A stretch of DNA of 64,000 nucleotides from DATEAV01 sp964575425 (GCA_964575425.1 CAZNRD010000006.1:1-64000); one strand, 5' to 3'; counted from the first letter of the stretch, positions 45,388 to 54,195 are shown. A program made the numbers and translations. Notes: generated by a model not told the origin, from the sequence alone.

Positions 45388-46533
45388 GTGACAGTCTCTG
45401 AGGAGGCACGGGCGACCAGCGGTCGCCAGATCCGTCTCACCAGCCTGTCGTCCTGCGCGGGTTGAGCGTCTAAGCTGAGCGCGGAAGCGCTGGCGCAGGT
45501 GCTGCGCCCTCTGCAAGAGGCGTTCAAGGCTCAGGACTACCCGGACCTGCTGGTGGGGTTGGACCATCCAGACGACGCTGCCGTGTGGCGTCTGGACGCG
45601 GAGCGCGCCCTCGTGGCGACGACGGACTTCTTCACCCCCATCGTCGACGATCCGTACGCCTACGGCGCCATCGCCGCGGCCAATGCCCTGTCGGATCTCT
45701 ACGCCATGGGCGCCACGCCCTTCCTGGCCCTCAACGTCGCCAACATGCCGCCGGACCTGCCGGCGGAGATTCTGCAGGAGATCTTCCGTGGAGGGGCGGA
45801 GAAGGTGCGGGAAGCAGGGGCCGTGATTGGTGGCGGCCACACGGTGCAGGACAAAGAACCCAAGTACGGCTTGGTGGCGCTGGGCATGGTGCGGCAGGAC
45901 CAGTTGATGACCAAGGGCGGCGCCCGACCCGGGGACGTGCTGTGGCTCACCAAGCCGCTCGGCACCGGCGTCACCACCACCGCTCTCAAGCGCGGCGAGG
46001 CCTCGGACGAGGATGTGGCCGATGCAGTGCGGTGGATGACCCGGCTCAACCGGGACGCGGCCAGAGCGGCGGTCGAGGCCGGCGTCGGCGGCGCCACCGA
46101 TGTGACAGGCTACAGCCTCCTGGGCCATGCGGTGGAGATGGCGGAGGCTTCATCGGCCCGCCTGACGTTCCACCTGCCGTCCATCCCCTTCCTGGCCGGC
46201 GCGCGCCGCTACGGAGAACGGGGCTGCTTCTCCGGCGGGAGCGCCGAGAATCAGTTGTTCTTCCGCGATCGCGTGGAAATCGCCGCCGCAGTCGATGAAA
46301 CGACGCGCTGGCTCCTGTTCGATGCGCAGACTTCGGGGGGCCTGCTGCTTGCCGTTCCCCGCGAGCGTGTCCTTGACCTACTGAATCGATGCGATCAGCT
46401 CCGCGTGGCGGCGTGGCCGGTCGGCGTGGTCGATGCCGGAGTGGGAGTCCAAGTCGTCGATGGAGACTTCTCCGAGGCCTCGCCCACAACCGCGGCGAAG
46501 GCGGCCGACATCGCCTACTGGTCCCGAGGTTGA
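45388..46533 (+). CDS. selD: selenide, water dikinase SelD (Sec-containing)
   Basis: SelD makes selenophosphate from selenide and ATP for selenocysteine and selenouridine synthesis. From GTG 45388 (GAGGAG upstream) the frame reads IRLTSLSSCAG, then in-frame TGA at 45463-45465, then ASKLSAEALAQVL. This aligns position for position with E. coli SelD around catalytic Cys17, placing the TGA on the Cys/Sec site with the essential Lys three residues later. Read with Sec at TGA (residue 26), the protein is 381 residues. Downstream are TTDFFTPIVDDPYAYG (ATP-site Asp), NALSDLYAMG and GGHTVQDKEPKYG. A frame starting at 45499 would lack the active site. Confidence 0.9.
45466..45508 (+). promoter_or_regulatory. 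candidate bacterial SECIS hairpin in selD
   Basis: Directly downstream of TGA (45463-45465), GGCGCAG (45492-45498) pairs with CTGCGCC (45502-45508) around GTG; alternatively a 5-base loop GGTGC holds the G-G-U seen in known bacterial SECIS loops. A smaller AGCGC/GCGCT hairpin with loop GGAA lies at 45478-45491. The apical loop lies about 33-37 nt after the TGA, at the upper end of the usual distance. Which hairpin SelB would use is unclear. Confidence 0.45.
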
Positions 46534-46572
46534 GCATGCCCGGGCCGTATTCTCTCGTGAAGGAGGCATCCC

Positions 46573-47496
46573 ATGGCGAAAGTGACGATCATCGGAGCGG
46601 GGCAGACGGGCGCCACGACAGCGCACTGGCTGGCGGAACGGGATATCGCCGACCTGGTCCTGGTGGACATCGTCGAAGGGCTGGCGCAGGGCAAGGGGCT
46701 CGATCTCAGTCAGGCGCTGCCCATCGTCGGGTCTGACGCGCGGGTGGTGGGCGGGACGGACTATGCCGAGACAGCCGGCTCAGACATCGTCGTAATCAGT
46801 GCCGGAATGCCGCGCAAACCCGGCATGAGCCGCGAGGAGCTCCTCTCGATCAACTGCGCCATCGTCCGCAGTGCGGTGGAGCAGTCGTTGACTTTCTCCC
46901 CCGACGCCATTTTCCTCGTGCTCACCAATCCCCTCGACGCGATGTCCTACCTGGCAATGAAGGTCGGTGGGCTGCCGCGGGAGCGGGTGCTCGGGCAGGC
47001 CGGCATTCTCGACTCGTCGCGCATGCGGTCCTTTGTGGCGGCCGAGCTCGGGGTCAGCGTGCAAAGCGTGCATTGCTACGTCCTCGGTGGTCATGGGGAC
47101 GAGATGGTGCCGCTGACACGACACTCCAACGTGGCCGGAATCCCCCTCGTAGACCTGCTGCCTGCGGATCGCCTTGCCGCCATCGTCCAGCGCACGCGCC
47201 TTGCCGGTGGGGAGATCGTCGGGCTGCTGAAGACAGGCAGCGCCTACTATGCGCCGGGCGCGGCTCTGGTGCAGATGGTGGAGGCCATTCTGCGGGATCG
47301 GCATCTGATCGTCGCCGCCTCCGCCTATATGCAGGGTGAATATGGCCTATCGGACCTGTTCTTCGGCGTGCCGGTCCAGCTTGGCCGGTCCGGGCTGGAG
47401 AAGGTCATCGAATACGAGCTGAACGCCGAGGAGCGCGAGGCGCTGGCCCGTTCAGCGGAGAAGGTGCGGGAAACCATTCGCAGCCTTCCGCTCTGA
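46573..47496 (+). CDS. mdh: malate dehydrogenase
   Basis: A 307-residue NAD-dependent LDH-like malate dehydrogenase. GAGQTGATTA is the Rossmann loop and VLVDIVEG ends with Asp that selects NAD. MPRKPGMSREELL holds the substrate-binding Arg typical of malate enzymes. LTNPLDAMSYLAMK and CYVLGGHGDEMVPL supply the catalytic Asp region and His. AAGGAGG lies 8 bp before ATG. It ends 17 bp before a strong terminator and follows selD by 39 bp. Confidence 0.95.
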   Translation: MAKVTIIGAGQTGATTAHWLAERDIADLVLVDIVEGLAQGKGLDLSQALPIVGSDARVVGGTDYAETAGSDIVVISAGMPRKPGMSREELLSINCAIVRSAVEQSLTFSPDAIFLVLTNPLDAMSYLAMKVGGLPRERVLGQAGILDSSRMRSFVAAELGVSVQSVHCYVLGGHGDEMVPLTRHSNVAGIPLVDLLPADRLAAIVQRTRLAGGEIVGLLKTGSAYYAPGAALVQMVEAILRDRHLIVAASAYMQGEYGLSDLFFGVPVQLGRSGLEKVIEYELNAEEREALARSAEKVRETIRSLPL

Positions 47497-47513
47497 CGGG
47501 AGACACAAACGCG

Positions 47514-47545
47514 TGTGCCTCCCGGCGGGCGTGCCGGGAGGCACA
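47514..47545. terminator. bidirectional hairpin terminator
   Basis: A 13-bp perfect stem (47514-47526 with 47533-47545) has the loop GGGCGT and lies between convergent mdh and the hydrolase gene. T tracts are weak, but it can serve both strands. Confidence 0.6.
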
Positions 47546-47579
47546 GCGATGCGGACATCGGCAAGCTGCAGCGCGCGGC

Positions 47580-48410
47580 TCACAGGTGGCGCCTCAGCCA
47601 TTCCTCGACGTCGGCCATCACCCGTTCGTGCTCAACGTCGTTGTGCGGCTCGTGGTAGCCCTCGGCGTATTCGATGTGCCGGACATCAGGAAAGGAGATG
47701 CGGCTGACGAAGCGCCGGGTGTCCGCCGGCCGACAGAGCCGGTCCTTTTCCCCCTGGATGATGAGGAGCGGCAGGCGCAGGTCGCCGGCGTGGGCCTGAA
47801 CCCATTCGGCGGTGTCGGTCAACTCCGTTCCAAGTCGGGCATTCGCTTTGCTGTGGACCAGGGGGTCCGTGCGGTAGTCCTCGACGACGGCGGGGTCGCG
47901 CGAGAGAGCCGTCGCGTCGAGGCCTGTGTCCAGGGTCATGCCCGGAAGCACTTTCGAAAGCACTCGGCTGAGCGTGAGGAGGAATGGAGGAATGCCCGGC
48001 GCTCCCAGGACCGGGCCTGAGATGACAGCGCCTCTGAGCCCGGCCGGGTTGCGGAGCACGAAATCGAGCACGATTAGTCCGCCGAGGCTGTGGCCGAAGA
48101 CGAACAGGGGCTGCCCGGGCTCGCGCTGCGAGACGAATCCCAGGAACGATGCTTGATCCTGGCGGAAATCCCCCCAGGAACGGATGTTGCCCCGCCGTCC
48201 GGGCGACTTGCCGTGGCCTCGCAGGTCATAGCCGTAGATGGTGAAGCCGCGAGGGACAAGATGGCCGATCACGTTGCGGTAGCGCCCGCTGTGCTCTCCG
48301 TGGCCGTGGGTGATTGCCAGGACGGCCCTGGAGGCTGCATCGGGGTGCCACGATTGGCAGTACAACTCCAGGCCATCGCGTGTGCTGAAATGCCCTTCAC
48401 GACTGCGCAT
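47580..48410 (-). CDS. alpha/beta hydrolase, monoacylglycerol-lipase type
   Basis: A 276-residue soluble serine hydrolase. The oxyanion region is THGHGEHSGRY, the nucleophile elbow is FGHSLGGLI, QGEKDRLC supplies the Asp, and YAEGYHEPHNDVE supplies the His. The sequence pattern DLRGHGKSPGRRG fits the monoacylglycerol lipase/lysophospholipase group. It starts at 48410 with AGGAG 7 bp upstream. The 11-mer CGATGATAGCA repeats upstream at 48472-48482 and 48560-48570, each containing an extended -10 TGCTATCAT on the minus strand. Confidence 0.9.
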   Translation of the reverse strand: MRSREGHFSTRDGLELYCQSWHPDAASRAVLAITHGHGEHSGRYRNVIGHLVPRGFTIYGYDLRGHGKSPGRRGNIRSWGDFRQDQASFLGFVSQREPGQPLFVFGHSLGGLIVLDFVLRNPAGLRGAVISGPVLGAPGIPPFLLTLSRVLSKVLPGMTLDTGLDATALSRDPAVVEDYRTDPLVHSKANARLGTELTDTAEWVQAHAGDLRLPLLIIQGEKDRLCRPADTRRFVSRISFPDVRHIEYAEGYHEPHNDVEHERVMADVEEWLRRHL

Positions 48411-48660
48411 GACTGAGCTCCTGTGGAGTGGAGTGGGCTGGTCGGAGCGGTCTCTCCAGCCCGTCGCAGGACGATGATAGCACTGGTGGGTGAAAGGGGG
48501 AAAGCGAAAGAGCGCAGCGACTTCGCTCGGCGGCCAGGGCGCTAGACAGATGCGTCAAGCGATGATAGCATCCGTCCGGCCGCGAGTCTGGCGGCAGAGA
48601 GGCGGCCCGAGTGCTGAGGGCCGGGGCCTGGTCCGGGCGGTCGTGGAAGGAGGCGCAGGC

Positions 48661-48870
48661 ATGCACGAACGATGGATCGGCAAGGTCAAATGGTTCAACA
48701 GTGGAAAGGGATACGGCTTCATCGAGCGCGAGGGTGGGCCGGATGTGTTCGTGCACTATTCGGCCATTCGAGGGGAGGGCTTCCGCAACCTCGAGGAAGG
48801 TCAGCAGGTGGAATTCTCCATCGAACAGGGCAAGGAAGGGCCGCGCGCCGCGGACGTCGTCGTCCTGTAG
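48661..48870 (+). CDS. cold-shock domain protein
   Basis: A 69-residue cold-shock protein, a single-stranded RNA/DNA-binding RNA chaperone. It has the RNP1 motif KGYGFIE and RNP2-like DVFVHYSAI, plus the N-terminal GKVKWFNSGKG. GGAAGGAGG lies 7 bp before ATG 48661. A strong terminator follows 20 bp after the stop, so it is a single-gene unit. The long GC-rich leader may fold in the cold but shows no named cold-box. Confidence 0.96.
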   Translation: MHERWIGKVKWFNSGKGYGFIEREGGPDVFVHYSAIRGEGFRNLEEGQQVEFSIEQGKEGPRAADVVVL

Positions 48871-48890
48871 CTTGCTGCGCCGGAAGCACA

Positions 48891-48921
48891 GGCGCCCCCG
48901 GTTCCAACGGGGGCGCCTTTT
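48891..48921 (+). terminator. Rho-independent terminator of the cold-shock gene
   Basis: A 10-bp perfect stem GGCGCCCCCG/CGGGGGCGCC (48891-48900 with 48908-48917), loop GTTCCAA, followed by TTTTG. This is the clearest intrinsic terminator in the window. Confidence 0.85.
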
Positions 48922-48939
48922 GTTTCCACCAGCGGCCGT

Positions 48940-50082
48940 CTAGGGGGTGCGGGTGGGGCCAATGGCTGCGCCGGACCAAGTGAAGTCGCGGCGAATGCTG
49001 GTGGTGCCTGCTGAAGTGTAGATGGGATTGCCGGCGGGATTCGTGCCCGTTTGTCGCACGGTCGTCACCCACCAGCGCAGCACGTGCGGGAGGGCCTCGA
49101 CGGGGCGCATTGAAACCGGCACGATGTACTTCGTGTCGCGGACATAGGTCACGATGCGTCGGGTGCCGGTGCCGTCTGTGATGTCCTCCACCACAACCTG
49201 ATAGTACTCATTCTCCCGCAACTGGCCGACGGATGCCCACTGCAATGTGACGCTGTCGTTGGCGAGCGTGAAGGCGGCGCCGTCCTGCGGGAGCAGCAGA
49301 TTGGGAGCGGGGTACGGCGGCGGAGGGGTGGGAGTGGGCGAAGGGCCGGGCGTCGGGTTGCGCGCACAGAGCGGGATGATCAACACCTGTCCGGTCCACA
49401 CGGTCGGGCCGCTCATGTTGTTCCAGGCCATAATGGCCTGCATGTTGACGTTGTAGTTCGCGGCGATGCCGCTCAAAGTGTCAGTCTCCTGCACGGTGTA
49501 GGTGATCGTTTCGCAGGCTGCGCGTGTCGCCTCTTCGGGGGAGAGCGTGTTTGTTGGCAGTGGGGTTCCGGTTGGTGTGGGCTGAGGGATGAGGATGCGC
49601 TGCCCCCGCACCAGCAGTTCGCACCGCATGCCGGGGTTGAGAGCCAGGATGGATTGGAGGGAGACGTCGAAGATCGCTGCCAGATCGACGCAGTACAGGT
49701 TGGGGGCGAGGGTGATCTCGATCGGGGGGAGCGGCGTCCATGTCGGCTCGGGAGTCGGTGTGGAGGAGGGCGCCGGGGTGTTGGAGATGGTGGGCGTGAG
49801 CGAGGCGGTCGCGGATGGTGAGCCGCTGCCGGGGCTGGCGGCTCGGCTGACGACCAAGACAAGCCCGGCAGCGAGAGCGACGACGCCCACCAGGATGCCG
49901 ACGGCCAGTGGCAAGGGCAGGGTAATCTCCCCCCGTGCTCGTGCTGGGCCGCGATCTCGCGTGACGCCTGGGCGCACCTCGCTGCCACAGACGACGCACC
50001 GGGTCGCCTCTTCGCGGATCCGAGAGCCGCACGTCGGGCACAGCCGCCGGGAAGTGGGTGGAGTCTGTGCGGGAGAGGTCAT
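48940..50082 (-). CDS. zinc-ribbon/LysM membrane protein
   Basis: A 380-residue protein. The N-terminal zinc ribbon is CPTC (15-18) and CVVC (29-32) facing the cytoplasm. A transmembrane helix spans about 58-82 (LPLPLAVGILVGVVALAAG). A Ser/Thr/Pro linker is followed by two LysM-like modules (YCVDLAAIFDVSLQSILALNPGM and YTVQETDTLSGIAANYNVNMQAIMAWNNM), then a Pro-rich spacer and a C-terminal beta-domain. LysM binds peptidoglycan, so the protein may report cell-wall state to the cytoplasm; that is speculative. TATAAT 24 bp before the ATG is its likely promoter. Confidence 0.8.
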   Translation of the reverse strand: MTSPAQTPPTSRRLCPTCGSRIREEATRCVVCGSEVRPGVTRDRGPARARGEITLPLPLAVGILVGVVALAAGLVLVVSRAASPGSGSPSATASLTPTISNTPAPSSTPTPEPTWTPLPPIEITLAPNLYCVDLAAIFDVSLQSILALNPGMRCELLVRGQRILIPQPTPTGTPLPTNTLSPEEATRAACETITYTVQETDTLSGIAANYNVNMQAIMAWNNMSGPTVWTGQVLIIPLCARNPTPGPSPTPTPPPPYPAPNLLLPQDGAAFTLANDSVTLQWASVGQLRENEYYQVVVEDITDGTGTRRIVTYVRDTKYIVPVSMRPVEALPHVLRWWVTTVRQTGTNPAGNPIYTSAGTTSIRRDFTWSGAAIGPTRTP

Positions 50083-50105
50083 TCGTTTGGTCCGCAGACC
50101 GTTGG

Positions 50106-50111
50106 ATTATA
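50106..50111 (-). promoter_or_regulatory. -10 box for the LysM gene
   Basis: Minus-strand TATAAT (50111-50106), about 23 bp before ATG 50082. The message would have a leader of roughly 17 nt and no clear ribosome-binding site. Confidence 0.45.
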
Positions 50112-50157
50112 CCAAAGGCTCAACCGATGCCATGAGTGCTCGTTGGCGTGGTCCCGT

Positions 50158-50730
50158 TTAGGCATCGGGCGGGCCTCCGGCTAGGCCTAGTTCGACTGCG
50201 ATCGTACGCATCGCCAGGATGACTTGGCCGACATGCTCCCACAGCTCGACTCCGAATTCGGCGGCGGCGCGTTCGATCTGCTGGCGATCGACGGCGGCGG
50301 CGAACCGGCTGTCCTTCCACTTGTTGCGGACCGACGCCACCTCGAGGTCGTGGAGAGAGCGCGAGGGGCGGACCAGGGCCACGGCCGTGATCAGGCCGGT
50401 GACTTCATCGCAGGCGTAGAGGGCGCGCTCCATCGGCGCTTGGCGCGGGATCCCGGTGTGATCCGCGTGACTGAGGATGCAGCGCACGATATCCTCGGGC
50501 ACGCACCGAGCGCGCAGGATGGCCGCGCCTGCCTGGGGGTGCTGGTCCAGGGAGGGGTGGATTTCCCAGTCGAAGTCGTGCAGCAGCCCGGCCAGCCCCC
50601 AGGTCTGGGGATCTCCGCCGAAGCGTCGGGCGTAGTGGTGCATGGCGGCCTCAACCGCGAGCATGTGCCGTATCAGGTTCGGATTCTGGACGAACTCATG
50701 CAGGAGACCCAGGGCCGTGTCACGATCCAT
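50158..50730 (-). CDS. HD-domain phosphohydrolase
   Basis: A 190-residue HDIG-type protein. HMLAVEAAMHHYA and GLAGLLHDFDWE give the first His and the His-Asp pair, HPQAGAAIL the next His, and LYACDEVTGLI the final Asp, matching the HD superfamily. Family members act on nucleotides or cyclic dinucleotides, but no partner domain is present. It overlaps the YdcF gene by 11 bp, so the pair is likely one unit. Confidence 0.88.
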   Translation of the reverse strand: MDRDTALGLLHEFVQNPNLIRHMLAVEAAMHHYARRFGGDPQTWGLAGLLHDFDWEIHPSLDQHPQAGAAILRARCVPEDIVRCILSHADHTGIPRQAPMERALYACDEVTGLITAVALVRPSRSLHDLEVASVRNKWKDSRFAAAVDRQQIERAAAEFGVELWEHVGQVILAMRTIAVELGLAGGPPDA

Positions 50731-51382
50731 GAGGCGTCTCCGTTTCGAAGGTTGCCGGCGGCTCGCTGGGGGTGGGACAGATGAGGCGGGTCTCCAGCAG
50801 TGCGACCCACGTGGCGGGGAGTTCGCGCAGATGCCAGAAAGCGCGGGAGCGGGCGTCATACGGATGCAGGTCGGCCTGGACGCCGATTGCGTTCACGCCG
50901 AGAGCGGCGCACGTGGCGATGGCGCGCGGCAGGTGGAAGCGCTGGGTGACAAGGATTGCGTCGGAGATGCCGAAGCGCTGCCGGGCCCGCAGGCAGGTGT
51001 CAAGAGTGCGGCGTCCGGCGGCGTCGATGAGGATGGCGTCGGCAGGGACGCCGAGGCGAATGGCCAGGCTGCGCATAGCCATTGGCTCATCAATGCGCAA
51101 GGTCCCTGAGGCGCCGCTCATCAGGAGGCGCTCAACCTTGCCGGCGTGGAAGAGATGCGCGGCGGCGGCAACGCGATCGGCCAGGACGGTCGTGGGAGTG
51201 CCATCGCGACGCAGACCGGCGCCAAAGACGATCGCCACGGGCCGGGAGGGTGCTTCGGCGGGGGAGTAGATTGACCGGGCATAGCGGCGGACAAGAAGCC
51301 AGCGGGGAAACCCGAAGATCAACAGAGCCAGAATCAGAAGACCGGCCACACGGGCCACCACCGGAACAAGGCGCCAGACCAT
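50720..51382 (-). CDS. YdcF/SanA-like DUF218 membrane protein
   Basis: A 220-residue inner-membrane protein of the SanA/YdcF (DUF218) family. The N-terminal helix at about 5-25 is the anchor. AIVFGAGLRRDGTPTTVLADRV and LLMSGASGTLRIDEPMAMRSLA carry the family core, with SDAILVTQRFHLPRAI near the C-terminus. SanA affects envelope barrier function in E. coli; its substrate is unknown. It is the first gene of a two-gene minus-strand unit. Confidence 0.88.
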   Translation of the reverse strand: MVWRLVPVVARVAGLLILALLIFGFPRWLLVRRYARSIYSPAEAPSRPVAIVFGAGLRRDGTPTTVLADRVAAAAHLFHAGKVERLLMSGASGTLRIDEPMAMRSLAIRLGVPADAILIDAAGRRTLDTCLRARQRFGISDAILVTQRFHLPRAIATCAALGVNAIGVQADLHPYDARSRAFWHLRELPATWVALLETRLICPTPSEPPATFETETPHGS

Positions 51383-51557
51383 GGGGCCATTCTATCAGAG
51401 GCGCGGTGGCCGATCGGCGCGAAGAGCTCCTTGCCCGAGGGGGCCAGGCGAGCAAGCGTCGAAGTCATCGATGGCGGGGAGCGGAATTCCTGCGCAAGCG
51501 CTGGACGCAGCCGAGGGGACCGGGCTGTGGCTGCTGACCCCGAGTGTGGTTCTGTGC

Positions 51558-51590
51558 TATACTGCGATAGATAGCATTCATCAGATTGAT
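51558..51590 (+). promoter_or_regulatory. promoter and candidate operator of the GntR-kor operon
   Basis: TATACT (51558-51563), preceded 18 bp upstream by CTGACC (51534-51539). Just downstream, ATCA-GAT-TGAT (51580-51590) is an imperfect dyad of the kind bound by FadR-type GntR regulators, suggesting autoregulation. The start would be near 51570. Confidence 0.5.
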
Positions 51591-51619
51591 AGGATGACTC
51601 GGCACAAGAGGCGGGCCGA

Positions 51620-52360
51620 ATGGCAGAGGATAGAGGTTCCGAGCTGATGCACTACCTGGCCGAGCGGCAGCTCACTGCGGGTGAGCGGCTGCCGGCCATC
51701 CAGGAGTTGGCGCGCGAACTGGGTGTCAGCACTGGCAAACTGCGCGAGCAGCTCGAGGTCTCCCGGCAGCTCGGCTTGGTGGAAATCCGACCCAAGACCG
51801 GCATCCGCCTCCGGCCCCTCGACTTCTTCCCGGGAATCTGGCTCAGTCTGCGATATGCCCTCGGCCTGGACCCGAGGGTCTTCGAGCAGTACGAGATGCT
51901 GCGCAACCACCTCGAAGCCTCGTTCTTTCTCGAGGCCGCTCGCCTGCTGAAGCCGGAAGACAAGGGCTATCTCCTCGACCTGATCACGCGCGCCTGGCAA
52001 CGGCTGCAGGGTGACCCGATCCAGATTCCCCATGCCGAGCACCGCGAGCTACACCTGACGATCTACCGGCGGCTCGACAATCCCTTTCTCCAGGGGCTGC
52101 TGGAAGCCTACTGGGAAGCATACGAGACCGTGGGCCTGAATGTGTACGCGGACTACGGCTTCCTGCATGAGGTCTGGACCTACCACGATCGGATGGTGCA
52201 GCAGATTCTGCAAGGGGATTACGAGGCGGCGCAGCGCACGCTCATCGAGCACACGGCGCTGCTGGACAAGCGGCCCAAGTTGGCTCGCAACCGTGCGCCG
52301 AACGCTTCCAGCAGGGGCTTCGACGCCCAGCGTCGGGCCAGGCAAGGAGTCGCAGGATGA
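51620..52360 (+). CDS. FadR-subfamily GntR regulator
   Basis: A 246-residue regulator: N-terminal winged helix (1-65, with LPAIQELARELGVSTGKLREQLEVSRQLGLVEI) and the FCD ligand-binding domain (about 85-230), with the metal-site Asp/His/His pattern seen near HAEHRELHLTIYRRL and FLHEVWTYHDRMVQQIL. It overlaps korA by 4 bp (ATGA), so it should control the KorAB genes, probably in response to a 2-oxoacid or other carboxylate. Confidence 0.9.
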   Translation: MAEDRGSELMHYLAERQLTAGERLPAIQELARELGVSTGKLREQLEVSRQLGLVEIRPKTGIRLRPLDFFPGIWLSLRYALGLDPRVFEQYEMLRNHLEASFFLEAARLLKPEDKGYLLDLITRAWQRLQGDPIQIPHAEHRELHLTIYRRLDNPFLQGLLEAYWEAYETVGLNVYADYGFLHEVWTYHDRMVQQILQGDYEAAQRTLIEHTALLDKRPKLARNRAPNASSRGFDAQRRARQGVAG

Positions 52361-54195
52361 CCACAATGGATATGACAGCACCCCGGGTCGACGGCCGGCG
52401 GCTCGAGGGACTGCCCGTGGTCAACGACTTCAGCATCAACATTGCCACGGTCAATGGCTCGGGCAGCCAGACGGCGAACGTTGCGCTGCTGCGCGCCATC
52501 TTCCGGATGGGCGTCCCCGTGAGCGGAAAGAATCTCTTTCCCTCCAACATCCAGGGCTTGCCCACGTGGTTCCTCATTCGTGCCAGCGAAGATGGCCATC
52601 TGTCGCGCGCCGAGGTGAGCCAGGTGCTCATCACCGTCAATCCCGCCAGCTACGCTCAGGACCTCGCAGGGCTTCCCTCCGGGGGAGTGTGTTTCTATGC
52701 CGACACAATGCCGGCCCCGGCCCGCCCGGACATCGTCGCCTACCCGATGCCCATCCAGCAGCTGGTACGTCAGTTCGAGCCGCCGAAGGACCTGCGGGAC
52801 TACATTGCCAACATGGCCTATGTCGGCGTGGCGGCGCACATGCTGGGGGTCGATCTGACAGAGGTCCGCGCCGCACTGGAGACGCACTTCCAGGGCCGGA
52901 CCAGCGCCGTCGACTTGAACATGCGGATGGCCCAGGCTGCGGCTGATTGGGCGGCCGCCAACCTGCTCAAGCGCGACCCTTTCCGTATTGAGCGCCGCGA
53001 CCTCACCCGGGGCCTAATCCTCGTCGACGGGAACACGGCGGCCGCGCTGGGGTCCATCTACGGCGGTGTTGGCCTCGTGGCCTGGTATCCGATCACACCT
53101 GCCTCAAGCCTTCCGGAAGCGCTGGCCGAGTTTCTCCCGCGACTGCGGCGCGATCCAGCAAGCGGGAAGCTGACCTGCGCCGTGATTCAGGCCGAGGATG
53201 AACTGGCCGCCATCGGGATGGCGGTGGGCGCGGGCTGGGCAGGTGTGCGCGCCATGGCCTCCACCTCTGGCCCGGGCCTGTCCTTGATGGCTGAGTTTGC
53301 TGGCCTGGCCTTCTTCGCCGAGGTTCCCGTCGTTGTGTGGGATGTGCAGCGCATCGGCCCTGCCACGGGCCTGCCGACGCGCACATCGCAGGGTGATATC
53401 CTGTTCGCACGCTTCCTGGGCCACGGCGACACCAAGCACATCTTGCTGCTGCCCGGCTCCCCGGCGGAGTGCTTTGAGTTCGGCTGGCGCGCCTTCGACC
53501 TGGCCGAGCGCTTCCAGAGCCCGGTGCTCGTCATGAGCGACCTCGACCTGGGGATGAACCTGTGGATGAGCGAACCGTTCGAATATCCTTCCCAGCCGAT
53601 GGACCGGGGCAAAGTGCTGTCGGCCGAGGACCTGGAGCGGCTGGGTTCCTTCGGCCGCTATCGCGACGTCGATGGCGATGGGGTCACGTACCGCACGCTG
53701 CCGGGCACCGAGCATCCGTTGGCAGCCTACTTCAATCGCGGCACCGGCCACGACGAGTTGGGCAACTACAGCGAACGCCCGGAACACTGGGAAGGGAACC
53801 TGCGGCGCCTATGGCGCAAGCACGAGGCCGCCCGAGGTTTCGTGCCGCCTCCCGTCGAGGACAGCCAGGTGCCGGCGGCCATCGGCCTGATCGGCTTCGG
53901 CTCGACGGACCCTGCGATTCGCGAGGCGCGCAGTCTGCTGGCCAGGCGAGGCATCCCCACCAACTACCTGCGGCTGCGCGCCGTCCCGTTCAGCGATCAA
54001 GTCGGTGATTTCATCCGCCGGCACGAGCGCACGTACGTGGTCGAGATGAACATCGAGGGCCAGATGCGCCAACTGCTGCAGCTCGAGTACTCGGCGCTGG
54101 CCACTCGACTGCGCTCAATCACCAAGATCGACGGTCTGCCGCTGGCGGCTTCGTGGGCGGCGGCGTGCATCGAGGCGGAAGAGGGGAGGTTATGA
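52357..54195 (+). CDS. korA: 2-oxoacid:ferredoxin oxidoreductase, fused gamma-alpha subunit
   Basis: A 612-residue fusion. The gamma domain (about 1-190) has the NGSGSQTANVALLRAIFRMG motif and the FYADTMPAPA strand. The alpha domain (about 215-612) has WYPITPASSLPEALAEFL, AVIQAEDELAAIGMAVGAGWAG with the Glu that activates TPP, MASTSGPGLSLMAEFAGLAFF, and RIGPATGLPTRTSQGD. This architecture belongs to the KorA class of 2-oxoacid oxidoreductases (2-oxoglutarate or pyruvate-type). It is coupled to GntR upstream and to korB (overlap at ATGA) downstream. Confidence 0.93.
   Translation: MTTMDMTAPRVDGRRLEGLPVVNDFSINIATVNGSGSQTANVALLRAIFRMGVPVSGKNLFPSNIQGLPTWFLIRASEDGHLSRAEVSQVLITVNPASYAQDLAGLPSGGVCFYADTMPAPARPDIVAYPMPIQQLVRQFEPPKDLRDYIANMAYVGVAAHMLGVDLTEVRAALETHFQGRTSAVDLNMRMAQAAADWAAANLLKRDPFRIERRDLTRGLILVDGNTAAALGSIYGGVGLVAWYPITPASSLPEALAEFLPRLRRDPASGKLTCAVIQAEDELAAIGMAVGAGWAGVRAMASTSGPGLSLMAEFAGLAFFAEVPVVVWDVQRIGPATGLPTRTSQGDILFARFLGHGDTKHILLLPGSPAECFEFGWRAFDLAERFQSPVLVMSDLDLGMNLWMSEPFEYPSQPMDRGKVLSAEDLERLGSFGRYRDVDGDGVTYRTLPGTEHPLAAYFNRGTGHDELGNYSERPEHWEGNLRRLWRKHEAARGFVPPPVEDSQVPAAIGLIGFGSTDPAIREARSLLARRGIPTNYLRLRAVPFSDQVGDFIRRHERTYVVEMNIEGQMRQLLQLEYSALATRLRSITKIDGLPLAASWAAACIEAEEGRL

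Noticed and set aside
45197..45391. Plus-strand 64-residue frame before selD
   Set aside because: No homology, no ribosome-binding site, and it overlaps the probable selD start in another frame.
48472..48570. Direct repeat CGATGATAGCA as a regulator site
   Set aside because: Two copies 88 bp apart could be operator sites or tandem extended -10 boxes; with only two copies no function is claimed.
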